The notes under the pieces: generated by a model
Databases searched by the model: none
Told to the model about the DNA's origin: nothing
What the model saw: the letters and a program-made list of their open reading frames with translations, nothing else
Source: Anas platyrhynchos
Lineage: Eukaryota; Chordata; Aves; Anseriformes; Anatidae
DNA: 64,000 nucleotides
NCBI RefSeq assembly: GCF_047663525.1
Contig: NC_092606.1
Location: 5,950,501 to 6,014,500 of the forward strand
Direction of reading: 5' to 3'
Part shown: piece after piece, positions 37,650 to 51,200 of the stretch
How positions within the stretch are numbered: position 1 is the first letter of the stretch
Layout: the number at the start of each line of letters is the position of its first letter
Position numbers and translations under genes: made by a program

Positions 37650-37775
37650 TTATTTTAATTTTTTTTTTCAACTTTAGCAGCATCTCAGCTACCTTTGACA
37701 GATGTTTTAATAAACACGAGTTAATAAAATAAAGCTCATTAACATGCAAGGAAATTAATTTAAGCAACACACACT
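37650..37775. other. AT-rich islet in GC-rich intergenic block
   Basis: About 125 bp abruptly rich in TTAAT/ATTAAT motifs, including gagttaataaaataaagctc and aaattaatttaag, within GC-rich sequence. Possible regulatory or conserved non-coding element; nothing in the sequence alone proves this. Confidence 0.3.
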
Positions 37776-40700
37776 GGGAGACTCTTGTTCGTGGCATGCA
37801 AAGGTTCTTGGGGTTTAACAAACGTTCCCTAAGTGCTCTCTGCATTTAAGCTGTGCTTTGGCCAAAGCTCCAATTTTTCAGCGTAAGCATTTCTCCGCGC
37901 TCAGTACAAACTTTGCAGCGGGATTGCTTTCTGTGGGAACAGAAAATATTTTCTCCATCAGCATCGGCAGCGGTTCCAACCTAAACACCGCTGCCATCGC
38001 CTCCCTCTAGGATGCTGGACGTGTCCCAGGCTACGCCTCAATTTCAGCCGCTTCGAGTGGGGGCTGAAACAATGTTCCTCCCACTGGGAAGGTCACAAAA
38101 CATGGCTCGTGTTTTAAAGGGTGCTGTTGGCCTCTTCAGAGAATTCCCTGGGCCCCTCTGTGAGTGTGTGCGGGGGACTGGATGCATCCAAGCTGCTGAT
38201 GAAATATTTTAAAGAGTTTTAACATCCCAAAGACAAACAGTTCCCTGCCTGCCTTCACCCCACATCCCCTTCCCCATCTCAGCATCCCAAGAACAAGGGG
38301 CCTCAGGGCAGGAGCACGGTGCACAGACAGGGGCACTGCTCTCACCGGGGAGGCTGGGGGTAGGATGCTGATTTTGGGACTCACCTCTCATTCCTCTCTC
38401 AGCATTTTGGGTCCTCCATCCATGCTGCTCGGGGCAGGTCCAACACATGAGGGCCAGGAAGGTTTAGTAGGAGCGAGCACCGGGAGGATCTGCACGCCAT
38501 CAGCCGGGGTTCCCATTCCCCTTCCTCTCCCTGGAGTCCTGAAAAAAAGACCGGGCAACCAGACCCTCAATAGCTCTAGCTGATCCCTGACCCTGCACCA
38601 TAAATTCCCCTTCCCAAATGTCCCCAACTTCCCCTCTTGGGGACCCAAACTGGCTCCTGCCCTCCCCATGTTTGCGCTGATTCGTGCTGGATGCTCCAGC
38701 ATCTGTGCCGAGGTCGGGAGGGCAATGCCCATGCACGCCAGCTCAGGATCTGTCCCACAACTGCCTTTTAAACACGAGAGGAACCCGTGTAACTCAGCTT
38801 TCCTGCTGCCTTTCATGTCAGGGCAAAGCGCGACCGTCCCCTGCTGAGGATGGCGGCCACCAGCCCTGCCACGCTGGCGCTTGGCTTCACGGCTCAGCCC
38901 CATCCTCAGGCTTGATCTCGTGCCCAAATCAAGAGCACAGATGTTCTCATTAGGAAATCATTTCATCACACAGTTCAACTCCCCGTTATCGCTGTTACGA
39001 GGGATTTGCAGCCTGTGCAGGACGTGCCTTTATGGTAGGGTAATTCCCAGGGACACGAGGCCGTGAAGTCTGGCACTCCTCTCCCTGCGAAATTCCTATC
39101 TCGACTCTGTAAGATCGGCAGATCTGCAAGTACACGGTCACGCTGGGATGATGGAGGGAAGGGGATAGCCTCCGCTTTGAGCAGGGAGACCGCATAATTG
39201 TTGTAAAAGGCTCGCTTACCTGTCAGGATGCACAAAAACCCCACAGGACCTTGGGCACTGCCGTGCTGGTGGCTGGTGCTAGCCTGGAAGCAAGCTCCGG
39301 TGACAGCTTTGCCTGTGCCCCGCTGATGGCTCACCTGCCAGTCCCCAGGGCTCTCCAGTAAAAGTAAAAATAAATAATTCATTTTGGCCAAAGAAGAAAT
39401 TAAGGCAGAGAAAAGAGAAACAACTTACCTGGGGTTGCAGGCCCACAGCAGCGCTGGTGTTTGCTCTCTAACTCCGCTCTCCTGCTGTTTGGGTGATGCT
39501 GGTACCTAAAGGAAAGCCCCCAAGGTGCCAAATGTTGACCTTGAGATGTGGTCCCCTCCCACGTCACCTCGCTGCCTGATTGCTGCTCCATGCACCCATC
39601 CCACGGGCATCTCCCAGTGCCAGGACAGACGCTGCCCGTCCTGCCATGCTGGCTCCCTGCTCCGCATCTTCCACCCCAATGCAGCCAAGGAAATAAATCT
39701 CTAGCCCCAAGGATGAAGGACTGACCTCCTGGATCAGCAGGGACTGAGTTGCATCCCCTGCCCCATCACCACGTCATCCTGACAAGTTTGCTGCTCAGAT
39801 GTAAACCTAGGGCTTTTGGTTTCGTGGGTCAGAGCACGAAGAGGCGGTGGCTGCTGCCCAACAGGTGGTGAACTTGTGAGCATTGCCTGTCCGAGCTGGA
39901 CAGGAGTCAGCAGAGACATTTCCATGAACCCTTTTCATTTACCAGGAACATTTCACAACCATAAATGTTCTTAGGAGTGAGGCAGAGCTGAGGAGGAGAG
40001 ACGCTATCTGTTATTTAGACCAACTGGTACGACTGAAAAAAAAACAGGCAAGTTTTCAGGCACAGAAGGTCTTCTCCATGCTCCTTCTGCAATACATCCT
40101 TTGAAACAATCTGCTACCTCCCTTGCTCTCTGAGCTGCTACTGAGCTCTGCAGAATGGCTTGGAAACCACTGGTTATGCTCAGTGCATGGAAAGCAAAGC
40201 ATGAAAAGCCCCGCGAGCCCCATTTCAGCCAATTCGAGGCGCACACGATTCCCTGATTCCCTCCGTCCCTGCCAAATCCCTGCTAGGACTGAAGGATGGA
40301 GGTGAGCAGTCACTTACCAGCACATCTGCTCAAACGCTGTAACAGCACTACCCCCTGAGGATCCGCGAGTCCTTCAGACAAACCCCGCGTGCCATCCATC
40401 ATCCTGCTTCAGAGGAGAGAAGCTGCAGCTCAGAACGGCCTCCCAGCGCTCCTTGAGCTTCAGCTGTTAAGATCTACCACTTGGCTCCTGGGGAAGAAAA
40501 AAAGAAATCCTAGAAAACCCTAAAAGGTTGTAAAAGTGGCTCTGAGGCAGGCTGGTGTGCTGCAGGGCTTCAGAAGTCACTCAAACAACTGCAGCTCTCA
40601 GCTGAGGCTGATGCTTTAATAAAAGTGTGTGTCCAAACGCAGGGGGGCAGGTTTCATGCCTGCAAAGTGAAGCGTTTTTGGGGATGCAAGATGTGCTGCT

Positions 40701-41320
40701 TGCACCGCTGCCACGACAAAGAGCTGCTACCCCAGGGTGGCAGAGGCATGAAAAAGTTCAGTCATAGAAAACGCAATACAGAAAATAAATATTTCAAAGC
40801 CAAAATGCAGAATAATCCCAAATGGGGTTGGTTTAATTCACCTGTGGCTTAACTCAGAGGGGCAGAGCATGGCCAGTGTGAACGGTTTCTATTTGGGGCC
40901 AAATTTAAGGCAGAAGAGTGGCACCACAGATGAATCTGGCCCAAGGAATAGCATTAAGCAAGAAGAGAAAACGCGATGAGCATCACACAAACAGCACCTT
41001 ACACCCACAGCCTGCAGCATGCCCCCCGTACCAGAGGAGCTCAAGCAACAAATAAAATAGATGGCACAACACAAAGCCCTGCTGAGATCCCCCTGAGGCT
41101 TTCCCCTTCTTTATTTTTTGGTCGACATCCCAGAATAAAATCCTTGCGTGGGGTCTGAGCACCCACCTGTCACACTGCACGGGGCATGGCGCAGACAGAA
41201 AGAGGGGCAAGGGAGAAGGAAGCCCCCAGTCTGGCTGCATCTTAACCCCTGTGAGAGCAGCTTTTGTCCCTGCACTGAGGGAGCAAACACCCGAGCATGC
41301 AGCGGGAGACGGGGGAGGCG

Positions 41321-41380
41321 GAATCACAGAAACACGGAGCTCACCCAGTCCAATCCCCCTGCTCACAGCAGGCTCAGCTG
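41321..41380 (-). mobile_element. Degraded CR1 LINE 3'-end fragment
   Basis: The stretch aatcacagaaacacgg followed by cagtccaatccccctgctca resembles the reverse complement of CR1 3' ends (AATCACAGAATCACAG ... GTCCAACCCCCCTGCTC). About 25-30 bases usually present between these blocks are missing, so the copy is internally deleted and old. Similarity beyond 41380 is unclear. Confidence 0.5.
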
Positions 41381-41699
41381 GGCCTTCCCCATTCAGCTCC
41401 TGGTTGTGACAAACAGGTATTTCACACGGGACCTACAAGTCAGGCAGGGGATGAACAAATTGGGCAGCCTGCAGCTCGTCCTGCTCCCTGCACAGCCTCC
41501 AAGACGAGCAGGAATTTGCTCCGGGGCAGACACTCACTTCAGTCTGTCCAAAGTCAGCTGTGTTCTAGTTAAACTCCTCTAGTTTATTTCTTCTAAGGCA
41601 TGACAGTCCCAAAACCACGTCCACTTTGATTATTTTTAAAATGTCAAGGCTCTGCTGGCTTACAGCAGCTGCAAACGCTCCCGACGCAGCGTCCCGGTG

Positions 41700-44024
41700 T
41701 GGCTGGTTCAAAGTTTCAGGGCAGGATTCTCCGCCCGTGTAACTCAGCCCGGTTTGGCTGACCTCAAAAGCAACAGCTTGACTACGACCAAGATTTTAAT
41801 AAGTAAAAATTAAGTACTTAAGTGCTAATGACAGAACCTTTTTGTATAAACGCTTTTTAAGTTCAAGGCACTCCACAGATGTTATTTAACCTTTACACGA
41901 TGCTTGGATACCATTTTACTGGCTTCAGTACCATTTTTAGGTACTTCATCACTGTTGTCTGAAGACGTGCTTCAGAATAAAACCTGGCCACAGCTAAACT
42001 TTTGGAGTTCTTGGTTTGCTTTCTCAAATGCAGACTACAAACAGTTCAGTAAATGCATCACAGAAAAACAAAACAAAACCAAACACATATTTCTCCCTGC
42101 AAGAAAAGGAGAGCTTGTCAGGCAAATTCCACGTTCCTCTGGGGTCCAACAGCCTCATACACAGCCCCGCCACCTCTTCACAGTGTGATCACCCCCAAAG
42201 CAGCTCAACTCATTGTAGGGATTTCCTGTATCTTCAGCAAAACTCCCCATAGAAGTCCCAGCTTCCAATGTATGGTCCTTCCCCAGCAGCACAGCACAGC
42301 CACAAAGGAGGGGCAGCTCCTTCTCCTATAAAACAAAGCTTCTTGCTAATGAAACGTCTCCACCGATGACTGTCACACACCACCATCACGGCGGCTGGCC
42401 TCCTTAGGCTTGGGTTTACAAAAAGAGAACCCAAGACACATCCCAAACAGCTTGAAGCCCCATATATTTTGAAGTTTCAAAACAGTAGATGAATTCTGAC
42501 AGCTTTCTGCCGAGAAGCACACAGAGCACGAGCGCTGCCATAACCAGAACCGTCAATCTGCCAAGACTCAAATGCACAATACGGAATAAAAATGAGGAGA
42601 GTGCAAGAAATGAAAAGGCTAAAAAAAAAAAAAAAAATCACATGCACTTTATAAATATTCAGAAAGTGCAGAGTACTCTATACTTTTCTTCTCAAAACTA
42701 CAACCCGAGCTTTTAAGTGCCCAATATGCCTTTGTGTTTCCTTGTATGCTTGACATGTCACGGGGCAACAATTTCTGCACCGCCTCATCTCCAAAAGAAC
42801 TAGCAGAGCGCACTGTGCTAGGTAACTGATTAGTTCAGAAAGCAAAAAGCAGCCTTGGAAGCCAGGCAGATCTTTTAGGTAATATATAGGACAGTGGAAA
42901 AATGGAATCACATAAACAAGATGACATTTGCTTTCCATAAACCATTTCTGAGTCTTGGGATTCCGAAGAACGCATCTGAAAGTAAACAGCCCAATGTGAA
43001 AAGCGTTCCCGGAGCCAGAGTAGTTCCTCACCTGTACTCAGGCGGTCAGAGATCACAGACCATAGATTTTTAAAAAGATTTCTTAACGCAATGCAGATGT
43101 TGAAATCCCAGATACCTTTAAATGTTACTAAATGTTGCATTTTCAGGAAAATTTATGTTTCTGTATTTTAACTGAGACTGAACCATGCATAAATTTAATG
43201 TATCCCTGCCTGGAATTTATTTTGATAAAAAAGGTTAACCAGATAGCAAGTGGATAGGTTCTTGTGTCTTGTACATACCACACACAACAGAAGACGACAT
43301 GGATGCTGGCAAAAAGCCCTTATGATAAAAAAATAAATCAGCAATTCCCAAGATGGAACATGCACGTTCAGATATCTGTTAAAATGTCAGTGCTGGCTAA
43401 AGATACTTGCGATCTGGTCCCATCTGCTTTTCATAAGTTCAGAACATTCTTCAACAATTTAATTTTAGAAAAAGAGTACAGATAAAAATGTAAACACTTG
43501 CAACCCAAGGCCGCGGAATGTCAAACAGCATTAATGGCTGCTAAGAGTAAAAATGCTAAGTTTATAATTAATATCACATAATTCTGTGATATGATCTATT
43601 AATCTCTTATTTTATTGCCCATCTAGAGAGAAAATACAGATATATTGATATATAACAAAAAACACTGAAGTCTTTTCCCTCTAATACTACACTTAACATA
43701 CCCAGTCAAAACACACCATTAGCCTTCAACCTTGGAAAGCCTTTAATGTGAGATAAATTATGTTTAGGAGGTAACAAATATATTTTCCAATACCTTCCTT
43801 TCCTCTCCAAAGATCAAAGCAGCTTAAAATACCACGGAAATGTGTATCATAAATCCCCCCAAACCAGAAGTTATCGTTCCCTTTCATATACGGCACAACT
43901 AAGGCTCAAAAAGGGTAAATTCCTTGTTTAGGATCACAAAATAAAACCATGACACAAGTGGGGAATAAAGTCAGATATTTCAATTCGAGCTCTCGTATCT
44001 CATATTTAAGCCAAAAAAAAAATC
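41700..44024. other. Intergenic flank downstream of CRCP, no gene seen
   Basis: Composition returns to AT-rich. Contains a 17-base A run at 42621-42637. Short frames on both strands show no recognisable protein. It could include the far end of a longer CRCP 3' UTR. Confidence 0.5.
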
Positions 44025-45128
44025 CCAGGACATACTTCAAACTTTATTTCTATTTCCAGTACATTATAACAATTATAGAAGAACAGTCTGCGGTTACAGT
44101 ATAAAACCAGTGCCATGTGTAACTCATGACATTGTGTATATATACAAAAGATTTATTATAATCATCAATGCTTTCAGCACTAAATACTTAAACCTGAAAT
44201 CTTTAATCAGCCAAGGCTCAGTACACAGAAAATTCTCCTTCGGCCATGACTGATTTTCATTCTTCTGCACCAGATTAGGACTGAAGTGTTGACTCATTCA
44301 TTTATTCCACGGTCAACAGCATGTTCACAAGACTGTAACTAGTCTATATATAAATACTGGAACAAATGTTCAAAGGGAAAATATACACCTCACTCTTAAT
44401 GTTCTTCTGTTTGTATTACTAAGAGCCTTAACATTACAGTCTAGAGCCTCAGCTGCTGTGAACTGGTCCAACTCAGCTGTGTTCAGTGGCAATAAATATT
44501 TAGCTGATGATCTCGATCTACCTTTCATCAAGTATAGACTGTCAGACATCCTTGAGAACAGTTACCCTATCAACAGATCCTCTCGCTTCCATGACATATT
44601 AGCCTACTTGAAGTTGACTGAACAAGTATCAAGCAGTTATTACTCCACGTATTGATCCCTGAAAATAGCCCTTTTCACAAACAGCTCCAAAAGTTGGCTT
44701 TGTATTGTAATCCATTCTGAAAAACAGTTGGGCAATTCAAAATCATATGAAAGCAATTATAATTATAGTACTGCTGTGATAATTAAAACATTGCCAGCTG
44801 TATATTAGCCTGCTCAGATGTACAGCTGTTACATGGGTAATGGAAAAAATACAAAAGCTTCAGACTGTCACATCATTTCTGACAGCTACACTACAAATCC
44901 AGTTACTATCACACCCCCTGTATATGACAAAATGCCAGAACTATAGCGTCCTTTTCCAGGCTTTCTTGTAAACAATCAGTTCCCTCATCACCTCTGAATA
45001 ATAATAATAATTGTAACATATTTTACAAGGATGTCCAATACCAGATTAAACTGGTATCGAGTAAAAAACAAAAATATTAACCAATTCTCTGTTGCTGAAA
45101 CTGTTGCCAACTTTGGTCTAGACACCTC
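44025..45128 (-). other. CRCP: CRCP 3' UTR (probable extent)
   Basis: Continuation of the last CRCP exon to the poly(A) signal at 44043-44048. AT-rich, without a recognisable coding frame on the minus strand. Up to three AATAAA hexamers allow shorter forms. Confidence 0.5.
44043..44048 (-). terminator. CRCP: Probable CRCP poly(A) signal AATAAA
   Basis: AATAAA on the minus strand about 1.08 kb past the CRCP stop, followed 20-30 nt downstream by a ten-base T run (44013-44022 as A on plus). That is a standard signal plus U-rich element layout. Upstream alternatives with the same hexamer are at 44152-44157 and 44301-44306. Confidence 0.5.
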
Positions 45129-45272
45129 CTACTTTTGGTCACCTTTGTCTTCAGTTGCCATTGCTGAGTCTCTCTGTTGTTCAGCCGGATCTCCTGGAAG
45201 AATACTGGTGACTGTCTGGAGAAGTGACTCGATCTGCTCTTCTGTTAGTCTTTCCTCACTTTCTTCTACCAT
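45129..45272 (-). CDS. CRCP: CRCP last coding exon (RPC9, Pol III subunit; partial gene)
   Basis: Opens after acceptor ttttacctgcag, preceded by a ten-T tract on the minus strand. It encodes 47 codons and TAG, beginning MVEESEERLTEEQIESLLQT, which matches the C-terminal part of CRCP/RPC9. The family forms the stalk of RNA polymerase III with RPC8, and the same protein was described as a component of CGRP receptor signalling. The tail after TSILPGDP (EQQRDSAMATEDKGDQK) is less conserved than the helical part and differs from the human ending I recall. Phase 0 start. Confidence 0.95.
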   Translation of the reverse strand: MVEESEERLTEEQIESLLQTVTSILPGDPAEQQRDSAMATEDKGDQK

Positions 45273-48200
45273 CTGCAGGTAAAAAAAAAACAAACACATT
45301 CTATTATGATCATTAAATCCACTCTTCTGCCCTCAACTTCAAACAGAAGGACTAAACTAAGCAGGAAAAACTATTTTCAAGGGATTGAAGACATTGTAAA
45401 ATGCTTCTGTAAAGAGCTCAGTCAAAGTGGAACTCTTTCAATATGTAAAAGAAAGAATGAAGAGCTCCATTGTTAACCACGACAACTGGCACTCCATAAT
45501 GAGACCCTGCTTGCTTTGAAACAAGGCAAACAACACACTCGACCCAGTCTTTCCTTCCTGGTTTCTCCTAAAACCTTTCCCACTGCAGACATCAATATTT
45601 TGAGCCAGGCCTTTCATGTGGCTCATGTGCACAGCTCACTTCCAGACCTATTTTCCTAAATTCCCATGCTTTCTCCTAAGAACTGAAATGAGATAACCCA
45701 AGATTGGTTACCTGAAGCTTGGTATCTCATCCAGCACCTAGAAGGTCAGTAATTAGGGCACAGAAGAAGCCACCTAATCCTGGAGCAGTCATATTTATTG
45801 GAATTTATTTAAATTGCGAGATCCCAGAGTATAAAAGCATATAAAAGCTCTGAGAAACACAAAACATGCTGTCACGCATCAACAATAAAATTCCATAAGA
45901 TTAATTAGGGACCTACTCTCACTGCGGAGCTGTGGGAACTCTCATATCACTGCTACCAGGAAAAACAACTGCCCTAATTTATAGGCAGCTGTTAAAAGGA
46001 AAAGCTTGTCAGAGGACTGGAAACACAAGCCAAATGAACTCTTCAAACGCAAATGAAACCAATTAGGATTGTGGAGTTTGCGATTTTCTTTTTTATGCAA
46101 AGTCCTTTAACATGTCCTTTGAAGAGCGGTGATTTATATTAATTACGGTTCCAAGTCACTGCAGGTTTAATCATTTCTAGCTGTAAATTGCCAGCTATTC
46201 AGACACATCGTGCCTTCTAAAAACCAGCGTGGTATATTCAATTAAGTACTCCCCACCTCCTCCCCCCGATGTCCTATGAGTCCTCTTTGCACAATCGGGT
46301 CATCTTTCAGCAGTCATTATTCACAGGTCCTTGATGAGAGGAAAGCAAGCACGCTAGGATCCACTCATGCAGCAAAAGGCAGATGAATATCCGTTTGCCA
46401 ACGACTGTTTCTGGGGACTCATCCTCAAAGGATGAAATTCTGTGTAGAGTGCCTTTCAAACCATGGTCATTTCAGGAATGACTGTAGGACCCTGGCCTGA
46501 AAAACAGCCTTGGCTCTCATTACTGTCAGCTGTTAGAGTATACAGAATGAGTTAAAATATACTAAAACCACTCCTAATGTTACCTTTCTGCGTAAGCAAC
46601 TGCTGCAGCTATTGAAGTGCTGTCAGATAATTGCCTTCTAGGCTACAGATGAGAGGTGATCATCTCAGCAGGTTAACCAGCTTACCCTGGAGCAGCAACG
46701 TTATACAACGAGGTATGTTACAGTGCAAAAATACGCTCTTCGTTGCCCATACTGCAGACAAAGGCATTACTCCAGCGATGACCTATACTGCTAAGTTTTG
46801 TAGAGGACCCTGAGCCTGTTTTTTGGACTGGATTACAGTGTTATTAATGACTGTTACATTCAACTTTAAAGGTGACAGCCCCACAGCAGCAGGATCTGTA
46901 CAGACAAAGAAAAAGCCCACATCCTTTGGACAGGCAAAATTACTTAAGGCTGAATGATTTATGTCTCAGCGGCCAGTGTCTCCTGCATTTGTTACTGCTT
47001 TCAGATCTTCAGAAAGCTGGCACCTTGCCTGGCTCAGATTTGATTTATTGGATCACTTGAAGTCTGCCCCTCTTCCCCATTTAAATTTTATCTCTCCCTA
47101 GATACCTCCATTCCCTTTCTTCACCACACAGTTTTTACTTTAGGTACTTGCTTCAGGTGACCCAAGTCAAACACAAGGACTTATGAGAACCTAGATAATA
47201 TAGTGATTTTTAGATTAGCACCAGCTCTTCTCAGCTTTTGCATTTAAGACAGAATATACTTACATGCCTAATTGCTGCTTCTTACGTGCTCCTGAGCACT
47301 GAACAAGTCATTTCTAATACGAACAATCATATTTACATCATTTGTACTGGTTGAACACGAGAGCCTGCAGGACTCACAAACGGCAGCTACGCCTCAGGAC
47401 ATTGACTGATGAGCTCTGGTGACTGCTCTGGCAGTTTAAGAAATCACACTTGAGCAGAAAGTTGATGAAAAAAAGCAGTCTCCAGTGTTTCAGAAGCATC
47501 GGTGCTGAAACTGATGTCTAAGGTTAAACTGTTGAGAAAAGCACCTCTAAAGAAAGATGCTGGACACTGCTCTGAGGAGTGGGTAACACGGCTCCACATT
47601 CCCTTCTGTTGACAGCTTTGTAGTCTCAGCCAGAGAGAAGTGGTAATTTCTTAAACTGCTGCAGCAAATTCATTAAGGGCTCACCTCTCAGTGCCTTAGA
47701 TTTGTGCATCCTCGCTGCCTGCTCTTACACTGGGAGTTACTGATAAACAAAAATCTGTATTTTGGCAGGGCGGATGGCTTATTATTCAAGCTGATATTTC
47801 AGCACTACATGGCTGTGATACCTTTTAGAAGTTCAAAGGATCAAAAGCGTAAGTGATAATCTTTTTCTTTTTTTTTTTCCAGAGAAACAGCATGAGCAGT
47901 AATTTATGAAAACACAAGCAATTAGGAAGCAGCAACGCAGCATGCTGAAAGGAAGAGCTAAAAAAAATAAAGCACAGAGAACATGCAGACAAAGAGACAA
48001 ATGGTATCTGTTTCCCTTTAGAACAGATTCAAGGGAAACAGAAGGTGACTCAGAAGTTTATTCTAGATTCAACAGATGTTTGCACAGCCTTCTGATTTGC
48101 AACTATAATACCTTTGCTACGGATAGTACAAGGAAATGAGGTTATGATACTCAGAAGAGAAAAAATGTATAAGAGAAAACAGAAGAGGGGAAAAAAAAAC

Positions 48201-51200
48201 AAAACTGTATTCAAGTGCTGATTTTTCCAGCAAGAATTTACTAATACAGGAAAAAATCTATACCAAAACCCTCTGCTAACCTCTAACTTGCAATTGGCTG
48301 AAACTGCTCAAGCAACGGATTCAAACTGTAAGCAGTCAGGAATGCACGGTTTATACAAGGGCAAACAAAAATGCAAATGTTTTGAGTAAGTGTATGACAT
48401 AAGATATTTATGTTGGCAGTGCCACACAAGCCAAATGGAAATTGATTATTCTCACAGATGATGCCATATGCAAACTGTAGGGTATCATCAACCAAAGCTC
48501 CAGCTGAACTGCTATTTTCAATATTCGGGGGTTGTACAACTGGGCAATGTTACAGGAACACAGTTTATAGATAAAAGCACCCTACTGCACAGCAAGACAA
48601 GTGTGTCTCTTTCACAGGGCTGAGCCCGAGGATTTTCTTGAACACAACAGACACAGCAGGCCACGTCATCTGTGCGTCTTCTTACATAAATAAATCCCAA
48701 GTCATTACTTTTTCAGCATTCAAGTCTATATTACCCCAAAATAACTACAGTGGCTTTTAGCAAATATCATAGCATATCAAAATATTTGATACATGTATAC
48801 AACATGAATTTTCTATGAAATGCAACTATGTGGCTAAGATCAATTCAGGCCTCAATGATAACTTCTATTTCACCCAAACTGGTAACAATTAGTTATTTAA
48901 CTCAATACTCTATTCATGCTGTAAGCAATTTTTATTTCCCTCCCCAGCTAATGCTCTAAACAATATAATCTATAAGATTAAAGAAGGAATCAAGCAAGGA
49001 CACAACATTAATTTTATTTGGTAGCCTAATTGGTGTGCCTGTGGATGCAATAAATGGAGGCACATTCACCTTGCAGTTAGTAAATACTTTTAAACCCCGA
49101 GAAACTAGAATTAAGTTTCTTTATTGACTTTAAAAAAGCATCAATAAAATTACCTGGCCAGATTTTCAGAACTGTGGAATATATGCAAATTACTCAGAAG
49201 TCAGCTAAAGCTTCTCTACTGCTCAGCTTTGAGAGCGATCCTATCTTTATGTAGATGTCTAATATCCAATACTTCACTTGCTTAAGCACCTTCCATTCTT
49301 CCCCTCCAGCTATATCTGTGCACGGATTTCTAACGCAGCAAAGCAAAACACACAATCATCCATCACTAGGCTCCTGCTACACGAGAATGAAAAGACAAAT
49401 CACTCACCAACTGCTGAATTAAACTCTGGCAGATGCCTTGCTCAGTAATGTAACCGCTACTGGGAACTAGAGCTGTATTCATTAAACAAATGTGTATGTG
49501 GAATATTTTACTACCACGCAGCCTTTCCCAGCTGCACATTTTAATAGGAGCCTTTTTTAATTGAATACTATGTATGAATTTCTCAGAGGAACAAAACAAC
49601 CATAATTTCCAAATCAGAACGCTAACAGAATTATATTAAGGAGTAAGTCCCATCAAAACCTGCTAATAAATTCTCATGGCAGAAAGTTATTTGCAGAAGG
49701 TATTAAAGGTTTTATTTATCAAGTAGGTGTACCAGAAAACAGCCACTAGCCTATCAAGATAATTTCAAAGATCTGCAGTGCTTTTGCTATTCATAAAACA
49801 AAAGATTAAAATTTATACTTTCATGGTGGCATGTATGTGTACTTATTGTGTGCCAGCATGCAGACATACACAAACATATTTGTCTATATTTTTTTAAAGT
49901 CTGTGAAGCAAGGGCAAACGTTTTAGGAGCATGCTGTCCCTAACTATAATGATACCTTGTATTTTCTGATTACCGAAGAAAAAGCAAAGCACAAGTGACA
50001 TCATCATCCTCATCGTGCTTCTTTTAAGATTCACTTAATTCATTTAAGATTTCAGACTAATATTTATTTTAATGTTTATAGCCTCCTAAGACAATATACT
50101 GCAAATGTTGAAGAATAAATAAAGCTGCACTGAAGAACTCTAAAAAAAAAGTTCTGGAAGAACTGAGAAACTCTCAATAATCAGTGATATTTGATTGGTA
50201 ACAAACCTCAGCATCACTGAGCAGAATCGTCTGTGGGTAAAAAGCTATTGTTTACTTGAATAATAAACTAAGGATTCTATTAAAAAACAGTAAACCATAA
50301 TAAAAAAGGAAATAAGGTTCCTATCACTGACAAAGCTATCAAGCATAATTTAACTCCAGTGTAGGAGTACATATTTTATGAGAAAATGACTGCTAATTCC
50401 TCCTTTAGCAGTCATTCAAAATAGTTCAGGACCAACATGCTAGTAGAAAAAAAAAAAGAACATAAAAAAAGATGGAAAGTGAAAGACTGATTGGAAAGCA
50501 AAAGAACAACTGGATTAATGTACTTCAGAGATAATTAACCAACTATGCAAAGTGGGAAGCAAAATACATTGTTGAGAAAATAAAATGTTTAGTTCCTCTA
50601 ACATCTTCCATTCTCCAGCAGAGCACATTACATTATTTCCTGTTCTATAATAAAAGACAATCTGTTAGGCTGGTTACGCAGAGCGCACATCACAAGGTAT
50701 GAAGCTCTCCAAGATGGAGATCTGGTTTTAAAAAGCACAGAATTAAAACCCACTTTTCCGCTGAGATAGAAGAATGTGGAGCAATTTGTTCGTTAGAAGA
50801 TGCTTAATCTTCAAACCCATCATGGTTCAGCGTTAAGTAAATCTGGGCCAGTATCACGGTTAGGTCAACATCGCTGTCTTTCTTCCTCCTTTGTGAATCA
50901 CTGAGCCAAGAACAACATATGTTAGAGATTAAAACAGGAGGTCAAGATAGCTGTAATGTGTACAGTGTTTTACCCAGTGGGATATGAATTAGAATTTCAT
51001 GCTCCTTTTGTTGCTATTGTTGTTTGAAAATAAATCCTGGCACACAGTCCGGAAAAGACAAATATGAACAATACAGCAATTTATGCAAAAAAAAAAAAAA
51101 GGAAAAACTTGAGATCAAAAGATCATAAATGTTCTCTCTAATTATTTTTTTCAAAATTGATTTACTCTTTGCATGTTACTAAGAACATGGAATTTTATAG

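Larger units (their letters stand above)
30051..41700. other. GC-rich intergenic block between TPST1 promoter and CRCP, no gene recognised
   Basis: Visibly more GC-rich than both flanks. The many long open frames here (up to about 330 codons) overlap each other on both strands, lack a recognisable domain and are what stop-poor GC-rich DNA produces by chance. Contains a C14 run at 30787-30800, AT-rich islets near 35.2 and 37.7 kb, several minus-strand donor-like motifs and one degraded CR1 fragment. Non-coding transcripts cannot be excluded. Confidence 0.6.
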
